Part shown: positions 1 to 8,064 of the stretch, piece after piece
How positions within the stretch are numbered: the first letter of the stretch is position 1
Layout: every line of letters begins with the position of its first letter
DNA from: Burkholderiales bacterium
GTDB lineage: Bacteria > Pseudomonadota > Gammaproteobacteria > Burkholderiales > SG8-41
NCBI GenBank assembly: GCA_030833315.1
Contig: JAURHM010000019.1
Coordinates: forward strand, 1 to 50,899
Direction: 5' to 3'
Length of the DNA: 50,899 bases
Notes under the pieces: model-generated
What the model saw: only the letters and a program-made list of their open reading frames with translations
Databases searched by the model: none
Told to the model about the DNA's origin: nothing
Position numbers and translations under genes: made by a program

Positions 1-1
1 C

Positions 2-148
2 GACCACGTCGACGGCCGGCGGCTTTGTTTTTCGGTGGTCGCCCATGACGGTGTTGACTGCATCACCGAAGGCACGCACGAACGCGTGGTCATCAACAAG
101 AAAAAATTCGACGCCAAAATCGCAGGCAAACACCAGCCGTTGTCCTGA
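2..148 (+). CDS. FlK-like thioesterase, C-terminal fragment (cut by window start)
   Basis: The first 48 codons are open and end in TGA at 146-148. They read as the C-terminal half of a small hotdog-fold thioesterase of the fluoroacetyl-CoA thioesterase (FlK-like) family. The recognisable part is a strand ending in Val-Val-Ala-His-Asp, then Gly-Thr-His-Glu-Arg-Val-Val-Ile and a lysine-rich tail with a closing Phe, which is how FlK-like proteins end. In that family the hotdog dimer hydrolyses acyl-CoA thioesters in the cytoplasm; the substrate cannot be told here. The start lies outside the window. Family assignment rests on a short stretch, so confidence is moderate. Confidence 0.6.
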   Translation, partial: DHVDGRRLCFSVVAHDGVDCITEGTHERVVINKKKFDAKIAGKHQPLS

Positions 149-164
149 GTTACCGGAACTGATC

Positions 165-323
165 ATGAAAAACATTGCCGCCATGCTGATCTCCGGCTGC
201 GCGCAAACGCCGGGGTTGCAGGAACGACTCGTCGAAACCTACTGGAAAGCCGTCTAACTTGAGGGCAGGCCGGTGGCTGTGCAGCCGGTGCGCGCGCGCT
301 TCGAATCCCGCTACACGAAGTAA
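165..323 (+). pseudogene. Decayed META-domain (HslJ-like) lipoprotein
   Basis: From ATG 165 the frame gives a lipoprotein-like start with lipobox Leu-Ile-Ser-Gly-Cys, then Thr-Tyr-Trp-Lys-Ala-Val, a TAA stop at 255-257, and in the same frame Leu-Glu-Gly-Arg-Pro-Val-Ala-Val-Gln-Pro before a second stop at 321-323. In META-domain (HslJ/DUF306) proteins the motif is Tyr-Trp-Lys-Leu-x-Glu-Leu-x-Gly-Arg-Pro-Val. The TAA therefore sits where a Glu codon (GAA) is expected, and everything after the first strand of the domain is missing. The fragment is about 50 codons against the family's usual 130 or more. I read it as a dead remnant; a free-standing 30-residue peptide is the less likely alternative. 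Confidence 0.55.
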
Positions 324-359
324 GACACTGAACGGCGGCCGCGGCTCATGCCATGCGGA

Positions 360-1541
360 TCATTGCGCCCGACTGAGCAGCCGCATGCCGCGCTCCAGTC
401 CTTCGAGCGTCAGCGGGAACATGCGCCCGCCCATCAGTTCGCGGGTGATGCCGATGGATTCATGATAGTTCCACACCGCCTCGGGCTGGGGATTGAGCCA
501 GATCGCATTGGCATACACATCCAGAGCACGCTGCAGCCACAGCGCCCCCGGTTCTTCGTTGCTGTGTTCGACGCTGCCGCCGGGATAGGTAATTTCGTAG
601 GGACTCATCGTCGCATCGCCAATGAAAATCACTTTGTAATCATGGGGATAGGTATGGAACACATCCCAGGTCGATACCCGCTCGGTGGCGCGCCGGCGAT
701 TGTCCTTCCACACCCGCTCATACAGGAAGTTATGGAAGTAGAAATATTCCAGATGCTTGAACTCGGTGCGCGTCGCCGAAAACAACTGTTCGCAAACGCG
801 GATGTGGTCATCCATCGAACCGCCGATATCGAAGAACAGCAACACCTTCACCGCATTGTGCCGCTCCGGCACCATTTTCAGGTCCAGCCAGCCGGCGTTT
901 TTCGCGGTGGAACGGATCGTGTCATCCATATCGAGCACTTCGGGTGCGCCGGTGCGCGCGAACTTGCGCAGCTTCCGCAAAGCCACCTTGATGTTGCGCG
1001 TGCCTAGTTCCACCTGGTCATCCAGATTCTTGAACTCACGCTGGTCCCAGACCTTCACCGCGCGGCGGTTGCGCGACTCATGCTGGCCGATGCGGATGCC
1101 TTCCGGGTTGTAACCGTAGGCGCCGAAGGGACTGGTGCCTCCCGTGCCGATCCATTTGCTGCCGCCCTGATGGCGTTCCTTCTGCTCCTCGAGACGTTTT
1201 TTCAGCGTCTCCATCAGCTTTTCCCAGCCGCCCAGCGATTCGATCAGTTTCTTTTCTTCATCACTGAGGTTTTTCTCGACCAACTTGCGCAGCCAGTCCT
1301 CGGGAATCACCGCAGCCGCAGCGTCGATGCCGACCACGCCCTTGAAGTAAGCCGCGAATACCAGATCGTAACGGTCAAAGAACTTTTCATCCTTGACCAG
1401 ACAGGTACGCGCCAGATGGTAGAACTCTTCAACGCTGCCAAAGGCGATCTGCTTCTCCAGCGCCTCGATCAGCATCAGAAATTCCTTGATCGAGACCGGC
1501 ACGCCGCCCTGGCGCAGTTTGAGGAAGAACTCAATCAGCAT
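360..1541 (-). CDS. coxE: CoxE-like VWA-domain protein
   Basis: This 393-residue protein has the layout of the CoxE family: a helical N-terminal half (starting Met-Leu-Ile-Glu-Phe-Phe-Leu-Lys-Leu-Arg) and a C-terminal von Willebrand A domain. The metal-ion-dependent adhesion site reads Asp-Ile-Gly-Gly-Ser-Met-Asp, a variant of DxSxS with Gly at the third position. CoxE-type proteins pair with a MoxR ATPase (CoxD). In CO dehydrogenase and related molybdenum hydroxylases the pair helps mature or activate the active-site cofactor in the cytoplasm. It lies 11 bases downstream of the MoxR gene on the same strand, in the order mocA-coxD-coxE. No hydroxylase structural gene is visible, so the client enzyme is probably outside the window. 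Confidence 0.85.
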   Translation of the reverse strand: MLIEFFLKLRQGGVPVSIKEFLMLIEALEKQIAFGSVEEFYHLARTCLVKDEKFFDRYDLVFAAYFKGVVGIDAAAAVIPEDWLRKLVEKNLSDEEKKLIESLGGWEKLMETLKKRLEEQKERHQGGSKWIGTGGTSPFGAYGYNPEGIRIGQHESRNRRAVKVWDQREFKNLDDQVELGTRNIKVALRKLRKFARTGAPEVLDMDDTIRSTAKNAGWLDLKMVPERHNAVKVLLFFDIGGSMDDHIRVCEQLFSATRTEFKHLEYFYFHNFLYERVWKDNRRRATERVSTWDVFHTYPHDYKVIFIGDATMSPYEITYPGGSVEHSNEEPGALWLQRALDVYANAIWLNPQPEAVWNYHESIGITRELMGGRMFPLTLEGLERGMRLLSRAQ

Positions 1542-1552
1542 GAGCGTTCAGC

Positions 1553-2398
1553 TCAGCCTTTACGCCGCGACATGAACACCAGACGCTCGAACAAATGAAC
1601 GTCCTGTTCATTTTTAATTAAAGCCCCATGCAGTGGCGGCACGATCTTGTGCGTGTCCTGGCTGTGCAGCGCTTCCGGCGGGATGTCTTCGGCCATCAAC
1701 AGCTTCAGCCAGTCGAGCAGTTCGGAAGTCGTCGGTTTTTTCTTCAGGCCCGGCACATCGCGGATTTCAAAAAAGGCATTGAGAGCCTGTGACAGCAGCT
1801 GTTTCTTGATGCCGGGAAAATGCACCTCGACGATCTGCGCCATCGTTTCCGCATCGGGGAAACGGATGTAATGGAAAAAGCAGCGGCGCAGGAAGGCGTC
1901 GGGCAATTCCTTTTCATTGTTGCTGGTGATGATCACCAGCGGCCGGTGTTTCGCCTTGATCAGCTGCTGGGTCTCGTAAACGTAGAATTCCATGCGGTCG
2001 AGTTCGCGCAGCAGGTCGTTCGGAAATTCGATGTCGGCCTTGTCCACCTCATCGATCAGTAGCACGGTCGGCTCATCTGCAGCGAAGGCTTTCCACAACA
2101 TGCCCTGCACGATGTAGTTGCCGATGTCCTTGACCCGGGGATCGCCAAGCTGCGAATCACGCAACCGCGACACCGCGTCGTATTCATAAAGGCCGTTCTG
2201 CGCCTTGGTCGTCGATTTGACATGCCACTCGTACAGCGGCCGCTTCAGCGCCTTCGCCACTTCCAGCGCGAGCATGGTCTTGCCGGTGCCTGGTTCCCCC
2301 TTGATCAGCAGCGGTCGCCCCAGCGCCAGCGCCGCATTGACCGCCATCATCAGGTCGTCAGTGGCGACGTAGTTTTCGGTACCGGTAAAACGTGACAT
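1553..2398 (-). CDS. coxD: MoxR-family AAA+ ATPase (CoxD-like)
   Basis: This is a 281-residue MoxR-type AAA+ ATPase. Walker A is Gly-Glu-Pro-Gly-Thr-Gly-Lys-Thr at residues 34-41 and Walker B is Leu-Leu-Ile-Asp-Glu-Val-Asp-Lys near residue 115. An Asn-Asn-Glu-Lys-Glu-Leu-Pro-Asp-Ala-Phe-Leu-Arg-Arg-Cys stretch fits sensor 1 and the arginine finger. An upstream in-frame ATG would add 32 residues, but I chose ATG 2396-2398 because AAAGGA lies about 8 bases before it and the protein then begins like its family. MoxR ATPases act as chaperones with VWA partners; the next gene is that partner. It follows a mocA-like gene by 31 bases, so the three are probably one operon for molybdenum-hydroxylase maturation. 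Confidence 0.88.
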   Translation of the reverse strand: MSRFTGTENYVATDDLMMAVNAALALGRPLLIKGEPGTGKTMLALEVAKALKRPLYEWHVKSTTKAQNGLYEYDAVSRLRDSQLGDPRVKDIGNYIVQGMLWKAFAADEPTVLLIDEVDKADIEFPNDLLRELDRMEFYVYETQQLIKAKHRPLVIITSNNEKELPDAFLRRCFFHYIRFPDAETMAQIVEVHFPGIKKQLLSQALNAFFEIRDVPGLKKKPTTSELLDWLKLLMAEDIPPEALHSQDTHKIVPPLHGALIKNEQDVHLFERLVFMSRRKG

Positions 2399-2429
2399 TA
2401 TTTTTCCTTTAAAAACATATGCTTGTAAA

Positions 2430-3017
2430 TCATGTCGTGCGCTGCAAATCGGTGCGCCGGTCGATGTCGAGCAATACGCCCGGATCATCGCCATCCACCA
2501 GCTTCACCATCGCCTGATTGCGCTGGACGATGGCGCGCGCGCCACTGTCACCGGTGAGCAGTTGCAACTCATGCAGAAACTTGCGGCTGAACGCCACCGG
2601 ATGGCCGCGGTCACCCTGATAGGACGGCGCCACGATGTCCGCGCCCGCCATCAGTACCTGCGCGACACGGGCAATGGTTTCGGGACGGATGCGCGGCATG
2701 TCGGCCAGCGCGACAATCCAGCCCGCGGCGTCACGCGACTGCGCGACCCCGTGCGCGAGACTGACACCCATGCCCTGCGCCGCATCGGGACACACCGTCA
2801 CCCGGCAGCCCTCCTGCTCCAGCATCTCAGCCAGCGGAAAGTCGCCGGGCCGGATCACCGCGGTGACATCGAGGCCGGCGCTGACCAGATTACGTGCGGC
2901 ATGGGCGGCAATCGCCGCGCCGTCGTCCAACGGGTGCAGCAGCTTGCCGCCGCCAAAGCGCGAACCTGCGCCGGCAGCCAGCAGTATTGCCATGGGAAGT
3001 TTTTCTGACGCAGCCAT
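2430..3017 (-). CDS. mocA: MocA-like molybdenum cofactor cytidylyltransferase / MobA-like NTP transferase
   Basis: This 195-residue nucleotidyltransferase has the MobA/MocA signature Leu-Leu-Ala-Ala-Gly-x-Gly-Ser-Arg-Phe-Gly-Gly-Gly-Lys at residues 12-25. The mid-protein Ala-Leu-Ala-Asp-Met-Pro carries the metal-binding Asp, and Gly-Asp-Ser-Gly-Ala-Arg follows. MocA transfers CMP from CTP to molybdopterin to make the cytosine dinucleotide cofactor used by xanthine dehydrogenase-family hydroxylases, including CO dehydrogenases; that role fits the neighbouring coxD/coxE genes. ATG 3015-3017 is chosen because the protein begins a few residues before the motif. The ribosome-binding site is poor, and the internal Met at residue 9 is possible. 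MobA-type GMP transfer cannot be excluded, but the context favours MocA. Confidence 0.78.
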   Translation of the reverse strand: MAASEKLPMAILLAAGAGSRFGGGKLLHPLDDGAAIAAHAARNLVSAGLDVTAVIRPGDFPLAEMLEQEGCRVTVCPDAAQGMGVSLAHGVAQSRDAAGWIVALADMPRIRPETIARVAQVLMAGADIVAPSYQGDRGHPVAFSRKFLHELQLLTGDSGARAIVQRNQAMVKLVDGDDPGVLLDIDRRTDLQRTT

Positions 3018-3032
3018 GCCCGTGATTATAAT
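3003..3032 (+). promoter_or_regulatory. Possible sigma-70 promoter for hyi
   Basis: A perfect TATAAT lies at 3027-3032, with a weak TTCTGA about 18 bases upstream. It would start transcription near 3040, about 70 bases before the isomerase start codon. It overlaps the 5' end of the divergent mocA gene. The -35 box is poor, so this is only a candidate. Confidence 0.3.
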
Positions 3033-3112
3033 GGGCAGCCCCCGGCAACCGCGTGAAAAGTCCACGTTGGGTTCGCCGGATATATCCAATAAAACAGAGG
3101 CCTGCCCCCGCC

Positions 3113-3901
3113 ATGCCCAAGCTCTGCGCCAACCTGACCATGCTGTTCAATGAAGTGCCGTTCATGGACCGCTTCGCCGCCGCTGCCAAAGCCGGCTTCA
3201 AGGGCGTCGAATACCTGTTCCCCTACGACTTCGACAAACAGGCGCTGGCCGACGCCCTGAAAAAGAACAATCTCTTGCAAGTGCTGCACAACCTGCCCGC
3301 CGGCAACTGGGCTGCGGGCGAACGCGGCATCGGCTGCCACCCGCAGCGCGTCGCCGAATTCAAGGAAGGTGTGGATCGCGCAATTGATTACGCCACTGCC
3401 TTGGGTTGCAAACAGGTCAACTGCCTCGCCGGCATCCGCCCGCCGCATGTCGACCCGATCGACGCGCGCGAGACCTTCATCCGCAACCTGCAATACGCCG
3501 CACCGCAATTCAAGGATGCCGGCATCAAGCTGCTGATCGAGCCGATCAACACCCGCGACATTCCCGGCTTTTTCCTGAACTACACCGCGCAGGCCGCCGA
3601 CATCATCAAGGCCGTCGGCTCCGACAACCTGTTCATCCAGTACGACATCTACCATGCGCAGATCATGGAAGGCGACCTCGCCCGCACCATCGAGACCCAC
3701 CTGCCGCTGATCCCGCACATGCAGCTCGCCGACAACCCCGGCCGCCACGAGCCGGGCAGCGGCGAGATCAACTACCCCTGGCTGTTCGGCCACCTCGACC
3801 GCATCGGCTACAAGGGCTGGATCGGCTGCGAATACAAACCGGCCGGCAATACCGAAGCCGGGCTGGGCTGGGTCAAGCCATACCTGCCGGGCGCCGCTTG
3901 A
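3113..3901 (+). CDS. hyi: Hydroxypyruvate isomerase-like TIM-barrel protein
   Basis: A 262-residue sugar-phosphate-isomerase-type TIM barrel close to hydroxypyruvate isomerase in length and layout. The two catalytic glutamates fall at Glu143 (Leu-Ile-Glu-Pro-Ile-Asn) and Glu240 (Gly-Cys-Glu-Tyr-Lys-Pro), and metal ligands are offered by Gln-Tyr-Asp-Ile-Tyr-His and Arg-His-Glu-Pro-Gly. Hyi interconverts hydroxypyruvate and tartronate semialdehyde in the cytoplasm. Met at 3113 is preferred over an upstream in-frame ATG because it begins with the family's Pro-Lys-Leu-Cys-Ala-Asn-Leu. A TAXI-TRAP transporter follows about 100 bases later, and a tartronate semialdehyde reductase-like gene lies further on, which supports a glyoxylate/hydroxypyruvate role. 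Other members of this superfamily act on different keto-sugars, so the exact substrate is inferred. Confidence 0.8.
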   Translation: MPKLCANLTMLFNEVPFMDRFAAAAKAGFKGVEYLFPYDFDKQALADALKKNNLLQVLHNLPAGNWAAGERGIGCHPQRVAEFKEGVDRAIDYATALGCKQVNCLAGIRPPHVDPIDARETFIRNLQYAAPQFKDAGIKLLIEPINTRDIPGFFLNYTAQAADIIKAVGSDNLFIQYDIYHAQIMEGDLARTIETHLPLIPHMQLADNPGRHEPGSGEINYPWLFGHLDRIGYKGWIGCEYKPAGNTEAGLGWVKPYLPGAA

Positions 3902-3998
3902 CGGCACCCGCAGCAGCCCACACAATCATTTGCATCCAGGTTCAAACAAGAGGCGCACAGCGCCCGGCCTGCCCGCACCACAACCAGAAGGAGGAGTC

Positions 3999-4943
3999 AT
4001 GAAAGTATCACGCATCGCATCCGCGCTCGGCCTCGCCGTCGCCGCCACCTTCGCCGCATCCGCCGGCGCGCAGCAGATCACGCTGATGACCGGCCCGCAG
4101 GGCGGCGTCTGGGTACCGCTGGGCGGCCAGCTGAAAAGCATGTGGGAGAAAGCCATCCCGGGCATGAGCGTCACTGCGATCCCCGGCGCCGGCATCGCCA
4201 ACGTGCGCGGCGTCGACGAGGGCAAGGCCCAGTCCGGCTTCGGCAACTCGAGCACGACCGTCGACGGCCTCGCCGGCGAAGCGCCGTATCCGAAGAAGGT
4301 GACCAAGGTCTGCCAGATGGCGAACCTTTATCCGCAGTACTTCCAGGTGGTCGCGCTGGCGGATGCGAAGGTCAACAGCTTCGCCGATTTCAAAGGCAAG
4401 TCGGTGGTCACACAGCCGAAGGGCAATACCGCCGAGCTGCTGACCAACATGGTGCTCGGCATGAACGGCCTGAACTACCAGGCGCTGTCGAAAATCAACT
4501 TCCAGTCCTACACCGACGCGGTCTCGATGATGAAGGACGGACACGCCCAGGTGTTCACGCTCGGGACCACCATCCCCGCCTCGTCGGTGATGGACCTCGC
4601 CAGTGCGCGCGACATCAAGCTGGTGCCGGTCGACGACAAAACCATGAACGAGCTGCGCAAGAAAAACCCCGGCTACCAGCGCCTGGCGGTCAAAGCCGGC
4701 ACCTATCCCAAGCAGACCACCGACGTGCCGATGATCGGCTACTCGGCGCACCTCATCGTCTCCTGCGACCTGCCGGAGCAGACGGTCTACACGATGACCA
4801 AGGAAGTCGCTGCCAACATGGATACCATGGCCACCGTCAACAAAGCGATGGCCGGCGTCACGCCGAAGGACATGGCCGCCGACATCGGCGTACCCTTCCA
4901 TCCGGGCGCGGCGCGGTTCTACCGCGAAGCGAAGGCGATGTAA
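3999..4943 (+). CDS. TAXI-family TRAP transporter solute-binding protein
   Basis: This 314-residue exported protein has a clean signal peptide (Met-Lys-Val-Ser-Arg then a hydrophobic stretch ending Ala-Gly-Ala at about residue 22). The mature start Gln-Gln-Ile-Thr-Leu-Met-Thr-Gly-Pro-Gln-Gly-Gly is typical of TAXI-type TRAP binding proteins. It should bind a carboxylate in the periplasm and hand it to the fused permease encoded next. The ATG at 3999 has an AAGGAGGAG ribosome-binding site immediately upstream. A perfect 10-bp hairpin follows the stop codon before the permease gene, which would favour excess binding protein over permease. The ligand is not known; neighbouring enzymes suggest a C2-C4 hydroxy- or keto-acid. 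Confidence 0.88.
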   Translation: MKVSRIASALGLAVAATFAASAGAQQITLMTGPQGGVWVPLGGQLKSMWEKAIPGMSVTAIPGAGIANVRGVDEGKAQSGFGNSSTTVDGLAGEAPYPKKVTKVCQMANLYPQYFQVVALADAKVNSFADFKGKSVVTQPKGNTAELLTNMVLGMNGLNYQALSKINFQSYTDAVSMMKDGHAQVFTLGTTIPASSVMDLASARDIKLVPVDDKTMNELRKKNPGYQRLAVKAGTYPKQTTDVPMIGYSAHLIVSCDLPEQTVYTMTKEVAANMDTMATVNKAMAGVTPKDMAADIGVPFHPGAARFYREAKAM

Positions 4944-4965
4944 GCACGCGCAACATGCAGTCACG

Positions 4966-4988
4966 ACGGGGCGGCTTTGCCGCCCCGT
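4966..4988 (+). promoter_or_regulatory. Intercistronic hairpin between binding protein and permease
   Basis: A 10-base perfect stem (4966-4975 with 4979-4988) encloses a TTT loop. There is no T-run after it, so it is not a full terminator. Such hairpins commonly stabilise the upstream mRNA or damp expression of the membrane subunit. Confidence 0.6.
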
Positions 4989-5014
4989 TCCACATCCGCC
5001 CCCGGGGGAACCGC

Positions 5015-6940
5015 ATGACCGCCGAAGAAAAAGAAACCGCCACGCCGATCAAGTCCGAAGAAAAAGCCGCCACCACGCCGCAGTCCCGCGCGCTCAAGTT
5101 CACGGTCGCCGTGATCGCGATCGTGATGTCGCTGTACCATATGTACGTCGCCGCCTTCGGCCCGCCCGAAGCCATGATCTTCCGCGGCAGCCACCTGCTG
5201 TTCGCACTGACGCTGATGTTCCTGCTCTATCCGCTGAAACCCGGCGGCGGCTGGAAATGGCGCATCGCCGACGCGGTACTGCTCCTCGGCTCCTGGGCCT
5301 TCGTGCTGCACATCTTCCTCAACTACCAGGCGATCACCAACCGCATCATCTACATCGACGAGCTGACGCAGCTCGACAAGTTCTACGCCGTGGTTGCAGT
5401 GCTGATCATCCTCGAGGCCACGCGCCGCGTGCTCGGCTGGGCGCTGCCGCTGACCGCATTGTGTTTCCTGATCTATGCCTTCTTTTTCACCAACGTCCAG
5501 GCGCCGGTGCTGATGGAGCAGCTCTACCTCTCCACCGAGGGCATCTTCGGCTCGACGCTGGGCGTGTCGGCCTCCTACGTGATGCTGTTCGTGCTGTTCG
5601 GCGCCTTCATGGAAAAAAGCGGCACCGGCCAGCTGTTCATGGATTTCGCGCTGTCGATTACCGGCCACACCGCCGGCGGCCCCGGCAAGGTGTCGGTGGT
5701 CAGTTCGAGCCTGTTCGGCACGGTGTCGGGCTCCGCGGTCGCCAACGTCATGGTCGACGGCCCGATGACCATCCCGCTGATGAAACGCACCGGCTTCCGC
5801 CCGCCCTTCGCCGCCGCGGTCGAGGCCACCGCCTCGACCGGCGGCCAGATCATGCCGCCGGTGATGGGCGCCGCCGCCTTCGTCATGGCGGAATTCCTCG
5901 CTGTGCCCTACGCCACCGTCGCGCTGTGGGCGGTGATCCCGGCGGTGATGTACTACATGTCGGTGTTCTTCGCCGTGCACTTCGAGGCCAAACGCTACGG
6001 CCTGCACGGCGTGCCTAAAAACGAGCTGCCGGCCTTCGGCCACGTTATGCTGTCGCGCGGCCACCTGTTCATCCCCATTGTCACGATCTTCATCGGCCTG
6101 ACGATGGGCTACTCGGCACCGCTGTGTGCGCTGGTCGGGGCACTGATGTGCCTGCCGATGGCACTGCTGCGCAAGTCCACCCGCGCCGGCATCAGCTGGC
6201 GCAGCGTGCTCGACGCGCTGGAGGAAGGCGCCAAGAACACGCTGGCGGTGGCGATGGCCTGTGCCTGCGCCGGCATCGTCATCGGCTGCGTCACCATCAC
6301 CGGCCTCGGCATCGTGTTCACCCAGATCGTCGTCGGCCTCGCCCAGAACATGCTGCCGCTGGCGCTGATCCTGACCGCCATCGCCGGCATCGTGCTTGGC
6401 ATGGGCATGCCGACCACCCCGGCTTACATCGTCATGGTGTCGCTGCTGGTGCCGGCGCTGATCAAGCTCGGCGCACCAACCCCGGCCGCGCACATGTTCG
6501 CCTTCTATTTCGCAATTCTGTCGGCAATCACGCCGCCGGTGGCGCTGGCGGTATTCGCCGCAGCCAGCCTCGCCAAGGCCGATCTGTGGGAAGCCGGCTG
6601 GGCGGCGGTGCGCATCGGCGCCGCGGGTTTCATCGTGCCCTTCATGTTCGTATTCGAACCGTCATTGCTGATGATCGGCCCGTGGACCGACATCCTGCAT
6701 TCCTTTTTCACCGCCAGCATCGGCGTGATCTGCCTCGCCGCCGGCATGTTCGGCTATCTGCACCGCCGGGCGCTGCTCTGGGAACGCATACTGCTGCTGA
6801 TTGCCGCCATCCTGCTGATCAAACCCGGCCTGATCACTGACCTGATCGGCTTCGGACTGCTTGCCGTCGTGCTGGTCAGCCAGTTCGCACTGCGCCGGAA
6901 CGAGCCGCATCACGAGGTCAAGGTGCTGCAGGCGGACTGA
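5015..6940 (+). CDS. TRAP transporter fused permease (TAXI type)
   Basis: This 641-residue polytopic membrane protein fuses the small (DctQ-like) and large (DctM-like) TRAP permease subunits, as is usual for TAXI systems. After a charged cytoplasmic N-terminus of about 30 residues there is a small helical block. The long transport domain then shows Gly-Gly-Gln-Ile-Met-Pro-Pro-Val-Met-Gly and Leu-Gly-Met-Gly-Met-Pro-Thr-Thr-Pro-Ala-Tyr, both hallmarks of the DctM fold. The C-terminal extra helices resemble the DUF3394 tail of this family. It would drive ion-coupled uptake of the ligand of the upstream binding protein. ATG 5015 is chosen for its GGGGGAA site and fit to the family start; longer in-frame upstream sequence overlaps the preceding gene and is not credible. 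Confidence 0.9.
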   Translation: MTAEEKETATPIKSEEKAATTPQSRALKFTVAVIAIVMSLYHMYVAAFGPPEAMIFRGSHLLFALTLMFLLYPLKPGGGWKWRIADAVLLLGSWAFVLHIFLNYQAITNRIIYIDELTQLDKFYAVVAVLIILEATRRVLGWALPLTALCFLIYAFFFTNVQAPVLMEQLYLSTEGIFGSTLGVSASYVMLFVLFGAFMEKSGTGQLFMDFALSITGHTAGGPGKVSVVSSSLFGTVSGSAVANVMVDGPMTIPLMKRTGFRPPFAAAVEATASTGGQIMPPVMGAAAFVMAEFLAVPYATVALWAVIPAVMYYMSVFFAVHFEAKRYGLHGVPKNELPAFGHVMLSRGHLFIPIVTIFIGLTMGYSAPLCALVGALMCLPMALLRKSTRAGISWRSVLDALEEGAKNTLAVAMACACAGIVIGCVTITGLGIVFTQIVVGLAQNMLPLALILTAIAGIVLGMGMPTTPAYIVMVSLLVPALIKLGAPTPAAHMFAFYFAILSAITPPVALAVFAAASLAKADLWEAGWAAVRIGAAGFIVPFMFVFEPSLLMIGPWTDILHSFFTASIGVICLAAGMFGYLHRRALLWERILLLIAAILLIKPGLITDLIGFGLLAVVLVSQFALRRNEPHHEVKVLQAD

Positions 6941-6967
6941 CGCATATAATCATCTCAAGCCTTACCC

Positions 6968-6998
6968 GGCGGCCGCCCACAGCGGCCGCCGCCTTTTT
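6968..6998 (+). terminator. Intrinsic terminator after TRAP permease
   Basis: A 9-bp perfect GC stem (6968-6976 with 6982-6990) and a 5-base loop are followed by five T residues at 6994-6998. It would end transcription of the hyi-TRAP unit and separates it from the reductase gene 23 bases downstream, which may rely on readthrough or its own promoter. Confidence 0.8.
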
Positions 6999-7021
6999 AA
7001 ACACGCAACAGAGGACACATC

Positions 7022-7897
7022 ATGAACATCGGCTTCGTCGGACTCGGCATCATGGGCAAACCCATGGCCCTCAACCTGATCAAGGGCGGCCACAAGCTGT
7101 TCCTTAATTCCCGCAGCGGCGTGGCAAAGGAACTCACCGACGCCGGCGGCACCGCCTGCGCCAGCCCGAAAGAAGTCGCGCAGAAAGCCGACATCATCAT
7201 CACCATGGTGCCGGACACCCCGGACGTGGAAAAAGTGCTGTTTGGCGCCAACGGCATCGCCGAAGGGCTCAGCAAAGGCAAAATCGTCGTCGATATGAGC
7301 TCGATCTCGCCCATCGAAACCAAATGCATGGCCAAGCGCATCAACGACCTCGGCTGTGACTACGTCGACGCCCCGGTCTCCGGCGGTGAAGTCGGCGCGA
7401 AAAATGCGGCGCTCACCATCATGGTCGGCGCACCACAAGCCGCCTTCGATCGTGTCAAACCGATCTTCGAACTGATGGGCAAGAACATCACCCTCGTCGG
7501 CGGCAACGGCGACGGCCAGACTTGCAAGGTTTGCAACCAGATCATCGTCGCGCTCAACATCGAAGCGGTCGGCGAAGCGCTGGTGTTTGCATCGAAAGCC
7601 GGCGCCGACCCCGCTAAAGTTCGTCAAGCCCTGATGGGTGGTTTCGCCGCTTCACGTATCCTCGAAGTCCACGGCGAACGCATGATCAAACGTACCTTCG
7701 ACCCCGGCTTCCGCATCGAACTGCACCAGAAGGATCTGAACCTCGCACTGCAAGGGGCAAAAGCGATGGGGGTCTCGCTGCCGAATACAGCAACGGCACA
7801 GGAACTGTTCAACTCCTGCAGCGCCAATGGTGGCGCGAAATCAGACCACTCCGCGCTGGTCAAGGCGCTGGAAAGGATGGCGAATCATGAGGTCTGA
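7022..7897 (+). CDS. glxR: 2-hydroxy-3-oxopropionate (tartronate semialdehyde) reductase-like dehydrogenase
   Basis: This 291-residue beta-hydroxyacid dehydrogenase has the NAD(P)-binding motif Gly-Leu-Gly-Ile-Met-Gly at residues 7-12. The substrate motif Asp-Ala-Pro-Val-Ser-Gly-Gly is at 116-122, and the catalytic Lys169 lies in Cys-Lys-Val-Cys-Asn-Gln. These fit the GlxR/GarR group, which reduces tartronate semialdehyde to glycerate in the cytoplasm. A GAGG ribosome-binding site precedes ATG 7022. With the isomerase-like gene and the TRAP transporter upstream it suggests assimilation of glyoxylate-, hydroxypyruvate- or tartronate-type compounds; no glyoxylate carboligase is present in the window. 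3-Hydroxyisobutyrate dehydrogenase is the main alternative within the family. Confidence 0.82.
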   Translation: MNIGFVGLGIMGKPMALNLIKGGHKLFLNSRSGVAKELTDAGGTACASPKEVAQKADIIITMVPDTPDVEKVLFGANGIAEGLSKGKIVVDMSSISPIETKCMAKRINDLGCDYVDAPVSGGEVGAKNAALTIMVGAPQAAFDRVKPIFELMGKNITLVGGNGDGQTCKVCNQIIVALNIEAVGEALVFASKAGADPAKVRQALMGGFAASRILEVHGERMIKRTFDPGFRIELHQKDLNLALQGAKAMGVSLPNTATAQELFNSCSANGGAKSDHSALVKALERMANHEV

Positions 7898-8064
7898 AAA
7901 ATAAGTCAGCGTCTTTAGAAACCATTGGAACCCCAATGCCAACTAACCAATTCAGTGCACAGTTGAGAATCAAAATGGCGCAAGAATAGTAACCAGCCAC
8001 CGTCCTTCTCAATGCGAAATTGCGGTTACCATCTACTGTATCAACGCCAAAGAAGGAGCACCCC

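Noticed and set aside
291-314. TTCGAATCC resembling a tRNA T-loop
   Set aside because: No acceptor stem, anticodon arm or D-arm can be built around it, and the same bases continue the reading frame of the META-domain relic.
4961-6493. Long open frame antisense to the TRAP permease
   Set aside because: It is a shadow of GC-rich coding sequence: His/Gln/Arg-rich composition, no ribosome-binding site, no domain, while the plus strand encodes an obvious permease.
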